Assembly: GCF_026151205.1 (NCBI RefSeq)
Contig: NC_087078.1
Location: 6,715,675 to 6,779,674 of the forward strand
Length of the DNA: 64,000 nucleotides
Source: Bolinopsis microptera
Taxonomy: Eukaryota; Ctenophora; Tentaculata; Lobata; Bolinopsidae
Direction: 5' to 3'
The notes beneath the pieces were generated by a model. The model worked only from the letters and a program-made list of their open reading frames with translations, was not told the DNA's origin and did no database searches. The translations under genes and the position numbers were made by a program. Below are positions 33,301 through 44,300 of this stretch, piece after piece; within the stretch, counting starts at the first letter, position 1; each line of letters starts with the position of its first letter.

Positions 33301-36300
33301 TAATATTTAACAATAAAAACTGCTCCCTCAGTTCACTATTTCATTATTTCACTATTTCACTATTTTACTATTTCACTATTTCACTATTTCACTATTTCAC
33401 TATTTCACTATTTCAACGTAAAAATCAGGCATATCATGATTTTGTTAAGGAACCAGTTGATAGGAACCAGCTAAAATACGACCGTTTGAAAAAGTTTTGC
33501 ACCAAACACGTTGACAAAGCCAAAAACATACACTACAAAAAATTCTTTGAACAACACAAAGATAATTCTAAGAAGCAGTGGCAGATGATTAACAGTCTTC
33601 TGAATAGGAAACCAGCTAAACCTACATCGATAAAACTGTCGGACGAAAACGGACAAGTCAGCACTCCGGCAGCAGTAGCAGAAAAATTTAATGATCACTT
33701 CTCAAACATCGCTCCAAAAATTAAATCTGAAATTAGTAGTAGGACCACTTTCGATCCTGGTGGGGCCCAGGGGACACTTCGCAACCCTTCTCCAAATAGT
33801 ATCTACATAAAACCAGTCACAACGACCGATGTTCAAGACGTTATTAACCTATTTAAGAATAAAGCTACTCTTGACACCAAAATCCAACCACTAAAAATTG
33901 CCAACAGCTGTCATAATTTTACCACTGTATTGGCCCACGTTGTTAACAGCTCTTTCGAACAAGGGGTCTTTCCCCATGCCTTGAAAACGGCAAAAGTAGT
34001 TCCTGTACATAAAGGTGGATCTAAAACTGACATCAAAAATTACAGACCGATATCTCTACTTGCCACTTTCTCAAAAGTCTACGAAAAGCTTATGCAGAAT
34101 CGAGTCATAAATTTCTTGGATACCTACAATATACTTTGTGAAAATCAATACGGCTTCCGCCCAGGTAGGTCTTGTGAACATGCACTTCTTAATGCTAAAG
34201 ACAGAATCCTCAATTCAATGTCCAAAAAGCAAGTTACTTTGCTCCTTTTGATTGACTTTAGCAAAGCCTTTGACCTTGTGGATCACTCCATACTCCTGAA
34301 TAAGCTCGAGCACTATGGCATAAGAGGTCTAGCTTTAAACTGGTTTAAATCTTATCTTATGAACAGAAACCAGTTTGTATCAATTGGATCCTCTGAATCC
34401 TCAGCCAACCCCATTATTTACGGTGTTCCCCAAGGTTCAATTTTGGGCCTCTCCTTTTTATAATCTACATAAACGATCTTTCTCAAATATCAGAAATAGC
34501 TAATTTCATCATGTACGCAGATGATGCAAACATTTTCCTAACAGGAGAAAATATAAACGAGGTTTATGATAAGCTCAAAATTCTTAGCGATGTCTTAGTT
34601 AAATGGGTAGATAACAACGGATTAGCTCTAAATCTTAAAAAACGAATTATATGATCTTTTCTCGACAAAGAAACCTCATTTATCGCGATGTAGTAATTTC
34701 CGGTGTCACAATCGAAAAAAAAACAGAAGCCCGTTTCTTAGGAGTTATAATAGATAACAAACTGAACTGGTCGCAACATATTTCTGCCATGAAAATGAAA
34801 ATGGCCAGATACATTGGAGTCATGTACAAACTTAAAAAATATTTGCCTCTGGAAGCACGTTTACAAATATATCACAGCTTTGTGCAGTCTCACCTTAATC
34901 ACTGCTCCCTCGTCTGGGGTTTTGCTACCAAATCCCATATAGAAACACTATTTGTAAAAAAATGGGTCTTAGAGCAATACTACCAGGTTTTGTTAATTAC
35001 TGGTACAAAGATGGTACACCACCAGCAAGTACCAAGTCTGGTTTCTATGTACACAAAATATTGACAGTTCATAGTATCATCGTAAAGAACGCATTAGTTT
35101 TTATACATAAGCTGAAAAACATCCCAAGTCTAGTGCCTCCTTCCATAAAGAAAACAATACCTAACAGTGCACCAATATTTAACGTCGCCGATCCGGATTC
35201 GAGTCTTACAACTTTATGGTCAGATGAATACGGTAAACACCCTTACAATAATTCAGCATTCTACAAAGGTCCACTATTAGCAATAAACAGATATAGTGTC
35301 GCAGCAACTTCCTTGCCAAGTCTATTCAACCTTAACATCTACAAAAGGTGCATAAAAAACATGCTCATTGATCAAAAAACGAGGGCATTGCAGACGAATG
35401 GCCTAACTTTATGTTATACAATATAACGGGACTAAGGAAATCAGAGCGCAACATCAACCGTAATGCTTATAATAACTCTGTCTCATAAGCACGCCATCAC
35501 AGAATCAATTTCACTGCATACCATCTCAGTTACACTGCCATCAATTCGCCAGCAAAAACGGCATGACGCTGTGCGACTGATAACAGTCGTTAAATTTAAC
35601 AAATTTTTGGAATAGCTAGCTAGCCATAGCTCTGCGCCTGTTTCCACTCTAACAACTCTAAAAGCGCATTAATATGATAATTTCAACTAAAGGCAACTTT
35701 ATATGTGCTCAGCTATGTTTTCTTCGACAAGCTCCATTATATACATTTTAATCGTATATATACGATATATATAGATCTAAACTAAGAATCTTGTGTGAGT
35801 TTTGAGTTTGAATTGATAACACTTATTATATATATTATTTTTTGAGTAAACATTGGCTGGTACTTCGGGCCGGTCCCCAACAAAAAAAAATCACTATTTC
35901 ACTATTTCACTATTTCGCTATTTCTCAGTGCTGCGTTTGGGATGATAATGGTGTTCTGTAACCTTGGAGGAGCGTTTGCCTCCCTCATTGTATACGATGT
36001 GGGTCTGGACTACAGTTTCAGAGCCATGTTTCTCTTTCTTTCTCCCTTCGCTCTGTCAGGGGCCATCCTCACTTTCTATTTTAAGTAAGTACTTACGTTG
36101 TTTGTTCCAAATCAGAAATTCTGATTCACCAGCTCTTGGTTAAATCTTGTGTGGCCCTCTTACATTTCATCTCATAACTTTTTGAATGACTCGTATCAGG
36201 GCACTTCTAAATTTTATACAACAATTACCATTCTTGATCTTCATCAAATAAACTGCACAGGGAAGAGACGAAAGGAAGGTTGCTAGTTGACAACAAGACA

Positions 36301-36420
36301 CAAGAGGACACTGAGCTGAAGACAATAACATTAACAGATCAAGGGAAGAAGCAGTCCTCAGCATCTTCAGCAAATGATGAGGAGAAGTGTTGTGATAGGA
36401 AACAGATGTCCCCCTACTAA
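27311..36420 (+). CDS. SV2/SVOP-like major facilitator superfamily transporter, 17 exons, 688 aa
   Basis: Exons with matching phases: 27311-27398, 27804-27824 (21-nt microexon), 28389-28517, 29342-29488, 29674-29843, 30022-30092, 30289-30409, 30537-30657, 30996-31168, 31314-31466, 31615-31699, 31921-32054, 32368-32466, 32671-32755, 32958-33111, 35929-36084, 36261-36420. The acidic cytoplasmic N-terminus carries a Lys run (~84-92). TYTIDEAVAHMGMGR (~195-209) matches the SVOP/SV2 signature before TM1. GGVIADRRGRK (~268-278) is the MFS loop 2-3 motif. DESPRYL (~387-393) ends TM6. IYSPELYPTYIRR follows TM10. A short outer loop has two Cys and two sequons (NST, NVT). SV2 and SVOP are vesicle-membrane transporters of poorly known substrate. 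The same role is inferred here. The model is complete from Met to stop (SPY). The microexon is the least certain piece. A LINE sits in intron 15 and a foldback element in intron 3. Confidence 0.92.
27900..28236. repeat. Four-copy tandem repeat, ~81-88 bp unit
   Basis: The unit begins GATCTTGCAAGAGCTTCG and ends CTAATAATGCTGTATGTT. Copies start near 27900, 27981, 28069 and 28153 and are nearly identical. The array lies in intron 2 of the SV2-like gene. The near identity implies recent expansion. Confidence 0.95.
28563..29215 (-). mobile_element. Foldback element, copy 1 (element A, internally deleted)
   Basis: 28890-29215 is a long hairpin with ~140-bp arms, starting TTTGACCAAAACCCAT and ending in its complement, with TA on both outer sides. 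The leftward flank is also shared, in reverse orientation, with the copy at 50386-55510: 28730-28890 with 50890-51095, 28640-28715 with 52238-52300, and 28563-28625 with 55445-55505. So the unit is larger than the hairpin, and this copy has lost interior pieces. It fills most of intron 3 of the SV2-like gene. The 102-codon frame at 28971 is only the hairpin read through. Confidence 0.8.
33337..33415. repeat. (CTATTTCA)n octanucleotide array, left part
   Basis: About nine near-perfect 8-bp copies just left of the LINE in intron 15. The array resumes at 35891-35925 on the other side of the LINE, so the LINE landed inside it. Confidence 0.9.
33416..35890 (+). mobile_element. 5'-truncated, inactivated LINE (CR1/Jockey-type reverse transcriptase)
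   Basis: The copy starts after the endonuclease domain and runs to an A-rich tail at 35881-35890. Reverse transcriptase signatures in order: ALKTAKVVPVHKGG, NYRPISLL, NQYGFRPGRS, LLLLIDFSKAFDLVDH (first Asp block), GVPQGSILG, then a one-base frameshift near 34446. After that come INDL and YADDAN (second Asp block) in another frame, and a thumb/C-terminal region (LGVIIDNKLNW, HLNHCSLVWG) that ends at about 35426. Further frameshifts occur near 34640 and 34965. The insertion is in sense in intron 15 of the SV2-like gene, 38 bases before the acceptor of the exon at 35929. Confidence 0.92.
35891..35925. repeat. (CTATTTCA)n array, right part
   Basis: This continues the array seen at 33337-33415. 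The repeat directly flanks the LINE poly(A) and runs into the polypyrimidine tract and AG of the exon at 35929. It is the likely target-site duplication of the LINE. Confidence 0.85.
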
Positions 36421-38257
36421 GATTATAGAGACTAGAGACTATAATCGGGATTATTATCTTCATTATTATCTTCTTCAATTATTGCTTCTAGCTGAGCAGC
36501 TGTGATGTCAAATGTGATAGGACTTTGGAAACTTAGGAACATTGATTCAGGAGACGCTGTGGTGAAAAACAAAAGTATTTTATATGTCTTGCAAGTAAAT
36601 ATGAAACAATGATTATATATTCGACTAAAACTAAAATTAATAACAGCATTTTTGCCCAATGTTTGGGATGATGGCGTTTAATGGCCCTGAATTTTAGGTA
36701 AATTATAGGTATTAATGATGTAAACCTTTTTTGTTTAAAAAATGTAGACGCCTTTTTGGCGAGGATTTGAGCGAATTCAATATTTAATGTGAGCTGCACG
36801 TTTTTTTTTCGATCAGTGGTATTTTCCCGTCCGACAAATTTAACCGTTTCAATTTGTAATCAGTTAATTATTACTATATTGATTTTTCAACGAACAAAGA
36901 CTTATCACTTCGGTTAAAAAGATCAAATAAAGCTACTGACCAGCTTCTTTTAACAATATCCACGTGACCAGCGTGAAGCAAGCATATTTGCTCACAGAGA
37001 GCTCACACACTTCAACAAGCACACCACGAGAAAGCAAGATTCGTTCTCGACGTTATTGTCTGTTAGCTTGAGTTTCGGTAGGTCGCTAGTAAGACATTGC
37101 GTGGGATTGACTTTGTTTTTGTAACACCTTGCGGTTTTCATGTTAACAAATTTGGGCTCACTCCTAAAATATTAAACCGCAGGATCTCTGCTCGATCTCA
37201 AAAGCTGATCTTTGTTATTTTGCGGTTACTTCCGATATTTTCATTACTCAATCACCCTCCCCCGTGGCTTAGTAGCTTATTGTTGAAAGTTTTTTGTGCA
37301 AATGACGCCCCCTGCAACTGATATAGTAACAACAAAATCACTATCATTCATCCAATATTAACCAATAATGAGAGATATTTCTACTAGTATCATTCAGGAA
37401 AGAAAGTTAACTTTCCTTCACTCTCAAGTGATGTAGTGCACGTGGGTGTCGTTTTACAACCGGGGTAAGTTTAAATAACTTAATAAGTTTTAAAAGACAA
37501 ATCGTCTCATTTCTCGACAGATACTCATGATCTTGATAACAGTTTGATGTCTGCTCATGCACTAACATCATTTCTTTTTTACTGGGTTTCGTTAATTACA
37601 AATTTATCATTCATTGATGGATTACTATGATACTGAATACAATGAAGGCCCTCCCCAGTTATCGGTAAGAGCTAACCCTGACACACACACCCACACACTG
37701 ACACACTGACACACTGACACACTGACACACTGACACACTGACACACTGACACACTGACACACTGACGCACTGACACACTGACACACTGACACACTGACAC
37801 ACTGACACACTGACACACTGACACACTGACACACTGACACACTGACACACTGACACACTGACACACTGACACACTGACACACTGACACACTGACACACTG
37901 ACACACTGACACACTGACACACTGACACACTGACACACTGACACACTGACACACTGACACACTGACACACTGACACACTGACACACTGACACATACATGG
38001 ATAAACGTCCGAAATTCAAAGCCTAAGCAGAGACTCTGATAAAATCCTGATTTTTTAGCCTGATAGTAATAGCTCTTGATACTGGTGGTGAATCATATTT
38101 AATTTGAAAAGTGACTATTGAAGATATGGTTCACAGCTCTTCACCAGCATCCAGATCAAATACCAAATCTTACAGGCGGAACCTTACAGTTACATAACTT
38201 ATTACGTTGCTTTAATTTAATACCCCAATTTCCCAGGTCACAGCTCTCGTATACAGA
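36421..38257. other. Intergenic between SV2-like gene and innexin
   Basis: No exon recognised. It contains the octanucleotide array listed separately and AT-rich sequence. A pyrimidine-AG at about 38232-38239 (TTTCCCAG) could be the acceptor of a 5'-UTR exon of the innexin. Confidence 0.5.
37680..37993. repeat. (ACACTGAC)n octanucleotide array
   Basis: About 38 copies of an 8-bp unit with only a single ACGCACTG variant, about 265 bases upstream of the innexin start. All three minus-strand frames stay open through it and read as Cys/Val/Ser/Gln periodic peptides, which is an artefact of the repeat. Confidence 0.98.
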
Positions 38258-39625
38258 ATGGGACTGTTTGAGGTTATCACTTCCTTCGCTATCGTCGGCA
38301 AGAACTTCAAAACAAACGTCTACAAATTGATAGGGGTAGACGACGGATTCGACCGATGGAACAGAGGTTTCATGGTTTTTATTAGCGTTCTGTTCGGAAC
38401 TGCAGTGGTTATGCATCACTGGATGTACGACGTCATCAACTGCTTGGACTTTCAGTCGCCTCCCAACGGGTACCAACCCACTGAGGCGACATCAAACTTC
38501 CAAAGGTTTGCGGAGGAGTACTGCTGGGCGTACGGAATGTACACAATAAAAGAAGCTTACGATCTGGAGAACACCGCTACACCCTTTCCAGGGATTATCC
38601 CCGAGGAGATGTCCGTGTGTATGGAGAGGGAACTGGTGGGGGGAGGTAAAATTATTTGTCCTAAAGCTCACGAGATGAAACCTTTTCAACGGATATATCT
38701 CAGGTGGTACCCGATTGTTTTCTTTTACTTCTGGATCGGGGCCATGCTCTATTTTTTTCCTTGGAGGATTTACAAGTTGTTGGGATTACGAGATCTGAAA
38801 GACGTGGTTATGATGCTCCAAAACAGACCTCAGTTCGCTGACGATCTCCCATATTACGTGAACCGGGCAGCAAAGTGGCTTCACAACACACTAACAGTCT
38901 ACGTTGAACAGCGAGACAGTCTCCGCGGTAAAATCCTCCGACATTGGTACCTCATCCTGTTAGTCGGGTTTAAATTCGTGTATCTTGGTATCAGTTTAGG
39001 GTTGATGCACTACACCAACAAGATGTTGATCACAAACCACAACCACGGCGCGTCCTTCATGAACTATGGTCCGCTTTGGTTCTCAGATGTGACCAACAAC
39101 ACCGCCTCCAGGTTCACCCCAATACAGAACAAGTTGTTCCCAAAGATGGTGGCATGCGAGGTGAAAAGATGGGGTGTTAGTGGACTGGAGGAGTGGCAGG
39201 GCATGTGTATTTTATCTGGAAACGTCCTCTATCAGTGGTTGTTTCTATTCTACTGGGGTGCTATTGTGATATCCATCTTCATTAACTGTGTGGCTATTCT
39301 CACCATTCTCTGCTCCGAGATTCGCCCTAACATCAGCTACGCTAGGTTCCTAAACTCTACCTACGTTGAGGATACCAAACAACTCAGGCTTATCTACCGG
39401 AGTATCGGCTCCTCCGGCCGCATTATCCTCAGAGTGATTGGGAACAATGTGGAACCAATTGTTAGTGAGGAGTTGGTTAAGTACATGGTGAGGTTTATGA
39501 TGGATCAAGAGGATGATCAAGGGGCTGGGGAGGGTGAGGTCGTGAGTCAGAGATATAAACAGGTGCCATTGTTCGAACAGACTTCTAGTGATCTCCTCGA
39601 TAAGTTAGCTTTAAATGAAACATAG
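38258..39625 (+). CDS. Innexin gap-junction/hemichannel protein, single exon
   Basis: The 455-aa frame has four membrane segments in the innexin layout: TM1 ~38-60, TM2 ~148-170 (RWYPIVFFYFWIG), TM3 ~229-250, TM4 ~329-352. The first outer loop has C62 (NCLDF), the YCWAYGMYT cysteine, and two more Cys (SVCMERE, IICPKAH). The second has C (MVACEVKRW) and C (GMCILSG). Innexins normally keep two Cys per outer loop, so the first loop is enlarged. The N-terminal MGLFEVITSFAIVGKNF is the pore-lining helix region. Six or eight subunits form a channel in the plasma membrane. The ~100-residue cytoplasmic tail is acidic near its end. The start is the first ATG in frame. The gene has no introns. The loop motif resembles ctenophore innexins as I remember them. 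Confidence 0.95.
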   Translation: MGLFEVITSFAIVGKNFKTNVYKLIGVDDGFDRWNRGFMVFISVLFGTAVVMHHWMYDVINCLDFQSPPNGYQPTEATSNFQRFAEEYCWAYGMYTIKEAYDLENTATPFPGIIPEEMSVCMERELVGGGKIICPKAHEMKPFQRIYLRWYPIVFFYFWIGAMLYFFPWRIYKLLGLRDLKDVVMMLQNRPQFADDLPYYVNRAAKWLHNTLTVYVEQRDSLRGKILRHWYLILLVGFKFVYLGISLGLMHYTNKMLITNHNHGASFMNYGPLWFSDVTNNTASRFTPIQNKLFPKMVACEVKRWGVSGLEEWQGMCILSGNVLYQWLFLFYWGAIVISIFINCVAILTILCSEIRPNISYARFLNSTYVEDTKQLRLIYRSIGSSGRIILRVIGNNVEPIVSEELVKYMVRFMMDQEDDQGAGEGEVVSQRYKQVPLFEQTSSDLLDKLALNET

Positions 39626-41354
39626 TTTAAGGCATTCAAGCTTGTTTCGGCATTATTGGTGTTGAGTCAATAATGCAAAAGCATGGAGTGTGGATCAAAT
39701 TCATGATGTGTTGCTGAAGCCGAAATTTTGTTTCTAAATTTGACAATGTTACTTGTAAAAATGTTACTTCATAAAAGTAAGCCAATGCAATCTAGTGAGT
39801 ATGTACTCATTTTAAAAGACAAAATCTACTTTTGGCATTTATAAAACAGGTAATCCGTGAGTCTGAGCTGACTATTAACCCTTAATACTATTCCAGTGTT
39901 CCAGTGATTCGTTAGGCTGTGTTGCAATAGTAACTTATCCGACTCAAAATCAAGTGATCCGAGACTCAAATCGGTAGTCGGTTTGTTGGCCTAACTAGAT
40001 CTTATCGGCCTAACTTTAACTAGGTATATCGAGGAAAAAAACGGACGGATGGCCTTTATGAGACGTTAACGGCAGTTAAGTTTTCCATTGTGTCAATTCT
40101 CAATTCTGCTAACTAGAAATTTGTGTTTAATCTTCAAGTTCTTACAGTTACAAATAAATATATATCATAATTGTATATAATAGTTTATGCTAGAAAACTA
40201 AAATCCCCTTTCTGGGATTGCTCTTATTATAGAACATGACAATACGGTTATAAAATACCGTGTGCTCCCTTTACTGATTCATATAAGGTTCTAATCGTTT
40301 AGTCAAATATAGCTTCAAAGTTTTACATCTATAGCAAGGTTAAACTCAAATTAAAGGTCCGGGACCTCTCTGCAGTCTGGCAAGCTATTGACTTATTCAG
40401 CGATTTGCTGCACTCCCTCTCTACTCACCAGGTTACTCGTACATTGCTCTTCTGCAGAACAAAAGAGGCTAGGATATTGTAAAGACCACATTCTCGATTT
40501 AGGGGCAGCACATTACATTTTCGTAGCTCCATTTTGTCAACCTGGACTGTAAGGAAATGGGTTATATACCTCATCTTATTATCTTACAACTCGAGTAAAC
40601 ATTTAGAGATCGGGAACGTTGGCGTGCCAGTTTTTGATCCTTTACTTTAATAGGACATATTATAACTAGAATTGCTGGAGGATCAGTTTCAGACAAAGTA
40701 GTTAAGCCCAAATAATTTTATAGCTATGCCTGAGTTGGTTTGAAAATGGGGCATGGGCCATCATGTTAGCCCTACTTGTTTTGGTAGGAATTTTTACTGA
40801 GTCAAATTTTACTAAGAACATTAAAAACTGACCCGTTATCTGTCTAAGTTAGGAAAAAAATACAAAGTTGTACCAACGAATTTTAGGATACGTAATGTTA
40901 TGGCCTTGGCTATTGTCTTCTCGTCCTCGTTCAAAAATAAAATTATGTTAAGCGTGACTTGTGTCTTATACCATTGGTTGGTATAAAATATACTGAAAGA
41001 GAAACTGAGATGGAAGCATTTTCTGAGTTCTGATTTCAATCATATTCACGGGTATTTAAATTGAATGATTTAAATCATTTTGCCCAAGTGATCATGTTTT
41101 AATGAAACTTTGAAAGATTTCATAATGTCCTTTTGTTTCACTTTCACATGAAAGACTTGTGTTATTTTTTGAACAAACAACTTGTATTGCCCGAAGATTG
41201 CCGTTTACAGTTTGTTTGTAATGCTACTTTTGAATAATGGAACAAGTTTAAAAATTTCAATGCATTGTGAAAATGTCTCCATATACACATTTATTCAAAA
41301 GGATAGCTTGGTATATAGTTAGGTTTGAATAAATTGTCTCCCGATAAAGATCTC
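39626..41354. other. Intergenic, no gene seen
   Basis: AT-rich spacer between the innexin and the CCP mosaic gene. No splice-consistent exon and no repeat family was recognised. Confidence 0.5.
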
Positions 41355-44300
41355 ATGAAGATATTGTATTTGGTTCTCCTCCTTTTCCGGAGTTGCTCTA
41401 GCGCTTATACGGAAGACGATGGTAAGAATTTATTATATATACTTTAATTTATTATAAAATATACATACACTTTAATGTCTAATAAATTAATTAAAACAGT
41501 AGTTTCGAAAACTTAAGCATTTTTTGATACCTATAAATACAAAAAATTGCTAAATAAAAGTCCCGTTTCGTTTATAAACGAATTGCATAAATGTAAATTG
41601 TGAGCTGTATAAAATTCAGTACCTGCAAATCTGAGATTTCACAGAAATTTTTTTTTTAAATTGTAATATTAGAATATTAATACTCGTAAAAAGATGTTGG
41701 GCTAGCTGATCCACCAATATTTGTATACTATGGTAGTCATTTAACTTTAACGCGGCAACGTGCACCTGAAATACAGCCTAGGCATTTGTAATTTATGCAT
41801 TACCGATTGACTGTTGGTTCTTTGCAGGTTTCTTAGATATTTGTTAGGAAGCGCTATATACTAATATACTTATAACTATTATAATAGCTTCCGCCATTTC
41901 ATAATACAAAATGCAATGCGAATATCCTTTTTTTACTCTTTAACTTCCACGTCCATGTTTTAATAATTCGGATTTTTTGTTTTCAGGAGGGCCAGAATGG
42001 GAAACTCAACAAAAAGATGTCTGGTTTCCACACTCCTGGGAGGATACACCTTTTGAATTGAAGACAATCTCCTCGATAGGAAGTGGTGATCATATCTTTT
42101 TTGAAGTTGGGCACTTAAACGGCATAGAGTTTTCAAGAGTTAAAGTGAAATTAAGTGACACTCCTACCTTCAAAATTAACAACTGCCAAGGTGATACTAC
42201 GCTGCCAGATCTACCCGACGCTCAAAATGACGTGAGGATTTGGACATTCATTAAGCAGGGATTGAAAGGAATTTCAATCAAGTGTAACGGAGTATTGGTG
42301 GCAGAAATGAATTTTGCTGAATCTGGTCAATGTTCGTCCTCAGAGTGGGTGACTAGTACAGTAGAATTCATAAAATTTAATCCTGATTGGGATAAATCAG
42401 TGGGTCTTAGATTTGGTCAGTGGGTCTCAGGTGGGTTAATATTGTGTATAATAGCTTCCGCCATTTCATTATACAAAATACAATGTGAATATCCTTTTTT
42501 TTACTCTTTAACTTCCACGTCCATGTTTTAATAATTCGGATTTTTTTGTTTTCAGGGGGGGGAATGGGAATTTCCCGATTGGGAAACTCAACAAAAAGAT
42601 GTCTGGCTTCCACACTCCTGGGATGATATACCTTTTGAAGTGAAGACAACCTCCTCGATAGGAGGTGTTGATCGAATCTTTTTTGAAGTTGGGCACTTAA
42701 ACGGCATAGAGTTTTCAAGAGTTGTAGTGAAATTAAGTGACACTCCTACCTTCGTCATTCACTACTGCCAAGGTGATACTACGCTGCAAGATCTACCCGA
42801 CGCTCTAAAAGACGTGAGGATTTGGACATTCATTAAGCAGGGATTGAAAGGAATTTCAATCAAGTGTAACGGAGTATTGGTGGCAGAAATGAATTTTGCT
42901 GAATCTGGTCAATGTTCGTCCTCAGAGTGGGTGACTAGTACAGTAGAATTCATCAAGTTTAATTCTGATTGGGATAAATCAGTGGGTCTCAGATTTGGTC
43001 AGTGGGTCTCAGGTGGGTTAATATTGTGTTTTCATTATTACCTGGGGACCCCAGGCTATTCCGCCGAATTGAGATATATAAGTTCTCGAAACTTCAAAAG
43101 TTTAAACCAAATAGATCTAGTGAGCTGATCGTGGGATCAAATAATTTACTGGCTAGCTGCCTGATACTCAGCTGCATGCTAGCGAGGTAAATCAATAATA
43201 GTACTAAATAGAATAGTAATACTTAATAGAACTAAATTTTCATTGTGATAATATAATCTTCTCACTTCATATTTTGTTCATTGTTACAGAATGTCAAGCT
43301 GGAAAATTCAGTGCTGCCGGATCTGCAACCTGTTCTGAATGCGAAGCTGGGGAATTCAGTGCTGCTGGATCTGCAACCTGTTCTGAATGCGAAGCTGGGG
43401 AATTCAGTGTTGCTGGATCTGCAACCTGTTCTGAATGCGAAGCTGGGGAATTCAGTGCTGCTGGATCTGCAACCTGTTCTGAATGCGAAGCTGGGGAATT
43501 CAGTGCTGCCGGATCTGCAACCTGTTCTGAATGCGAAGCTGGGGAATTCAGTGCTGCCGGATCTGCAACTTGTTCTGAATGCGAAGCTGGAGAATTCAGT
43601 GCTGCTGGATCTGCAACCTGTTCTGAATGCGAAGCTGGGGAATTCAGTGCTGCAGGATCTGATTCTTGCAGGTCTTGCGAAATAGGAAAAGAGGCTAACT
43701 CTGAGAAAACTAATTGTAGTGAGTATTGGGATTTCAACTGTTAATTTTGTATTTTTAAAATTCAAATAAATTTTACATCAAAATGTTGCAATTAAATTTA
43801 CACAAGACCAAAATATCTATACAATGAGGCAACAACAAGATTGATGAAGGTAAGAAAAATAAAAACACTACCAGACTGCAGCTGAAGTGAGAAAACATTT
43901 GTATAATCTATTTCGATTAAACCAAAACAGTACACGACGGTTCAACCATAATGACATCAAGTGTAATATTGTCCAGGAACAAGAAGAGTGGTTCGTAATC
44001 AGGGTAATATAATTTATTTTAAAATAAACATGGAACCAACTTCCTAATGGTTGATAACCTTTTCAGTGTCCTGTCTGGCGGGTACCTACAAAGACAGTTC
44101 CGTGGAAGCGTGTCAGCAGTGTTCTAGTAACACCTACAGTGCAGAGAGTGCGGGATTCTGTACTGCTTGTCCTCAAGGATCTCAAGCAAATGAAGATCGG
44201 ACCAAATGCGGTAAATCTTTTAAGTTTTTATTTGACTCGAAGCTTTGCAATTCATTTTTTTCTATACCTGCTTTATGGTTTTGGCAAATAAATGTAGGAC

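Noticed and set aside
37625-38019. Three overlapping long minus-strand frames rich in Cys, Val, Ser and Gln
   Set aside because: They are the (ACACTGAC)n repeat read in three frames. An 8-bp unit without stops gives periodic peptides in every phase.
43262-43765. Long frames on both strands over the GCC2/GCC3-type exon
   Set aside because: They are shadows of the 48-bp repeat. Only the frame with regular Cys spacing and phase 1-1 splice sites is credible.
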